A DNA stretch of 5,737 nt from Thermodesulfovibrionales bacterium. GTDB taxonomy: Bacteria; Nitrospirota; Thermodesulfovibrionia; Thermodesulfovibrionales; SM23-35. Both the position numbers and the translations under genes were made by a program. Positions within the stretch are counted from its first letter, which is position 1; each line of letters begins with the position of its first letter. The DNA is taken from positions 1 to 5,737 of the forward strand of contig JALHSV010000248.1 of NCBI GenBank assembly GCA_022865525.1, written 5' to 3'. The notes below the pieces were generated by a model, which ran no database searches, had not been told where the DNA came from, and was given only the letters and a program-made list of their open reading frames with translations. Positions 5,674-5,737 of this stretch are shown piece after piece.

Positions 5674-5737
5674 CCTTCCTTTACCTCCTCATATCCACGC
5701 CGTGTAGCTTCAAGATTGCCGTCTATGATCTTCTGGG
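5670..5737 (-). CDS. porG: 2-oxoacid:ferredoxin oxidoreductase, gamma subunit, C-terminal end
   Basis: Only the last 21 codons and the stop are in the window, reading QKIIDGNLEATRRGYEEVKEG (start beyond 5737). The NLEATRRGYE pattern resembles the end of PorG gamma subunits, and the place before porD is where porG is expected. The TGA stop overlaps the porD ATG in an ATGA junction. Identity rests on this short tail plus gene order. Confidence 0.78.
   Translation of the reverse strand, partial: QKIIDGNLEATRRGYEEVKEG

Noticed and set aside
1..5737. CRISPR arrays, insertion sequences, prophage genes or long direct repeats
   Set aside because: None were seen on reading both strands; apart from the intergenic signals this is ordinary housekeeping and energy-metabolism sequence.

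Overview
The window looks like chromosomal DNA of an anaerobic bacterium whose metabolism runs on low-potential ferredoxin. The tRNA carries an encoded CCA end, the genes have Shine-Dalgarno sites, and a sigma-70 type promoter and an intrinsic terminator are visible, so it is bacterial rather than archaeal. The combination of a four-subunit 2-oxoacid:ferredoxin oxidoreductase with a full-length HdrA and an MvhD-like protein would fit a sulfate reducer or relative (for example Nitrospirota/Thermodesulfovibrionia or Desulfobacterota). That placement is inference; no marker in the window fixes it.

Layout. The right half (3259-5737, minus strand) holds a compact operon read right to left: the tail of porG, then porD, porA and porB, with overlaps of 4 and 1 bases and a gap of 1 base. 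It ends in a short hairpin that faces a convergent plus-strand gene for a small coiled-coil protein (2881-3216). The left third (41-1996, minus strand) is hdrA. It is followed, and probably overlapped, by the first codons of an mvhD/flpD-like gene that leaves the window. Divergent from hdrA is tRNA-Ala(CGC) at 2155-2230. Only 23 bases after it comes a small membrane-protein gene (2254-2559) with a Flp-pilin-like GQTLVEH motif.

The 2560-2880 interval has no recognisable protein gene but is dense in signals: a perfect 6-bp inverted repeat, an overlapping sigma-70-like and sigma-54-like promoter, and a strong intrinsic terminator about 60 bases downstream. Together these outline a candidate very short small RNA whose single-stranded part contains UCACCUCC, the anti-Shine-Dalgarno sequence of 16S rRNA. 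A second good sigma-70 promoter drives the coiled-coil gene.

How the genes work together. The oxidoreductase oxidises pyruvate or a related 2-oxoacid with CoA and passes electrons to ferredoxin. HdrA with an MvhD-like partner is the flavin/iron-sulfur module that exchanges electrons between ferredoxin and other carriers, in some systems by flavin-based bifurcation. Their proximity suggests, but does not prove, a shared ferredoxin pool.

The most notable points are the candidate anti-SD small RNA, the apparent AUA start of the mvhD-like gene (an ATGA stop/start overlap changed to ATAA), and the Flp-like signature on a two-helix membrane protein behind a tRNA.
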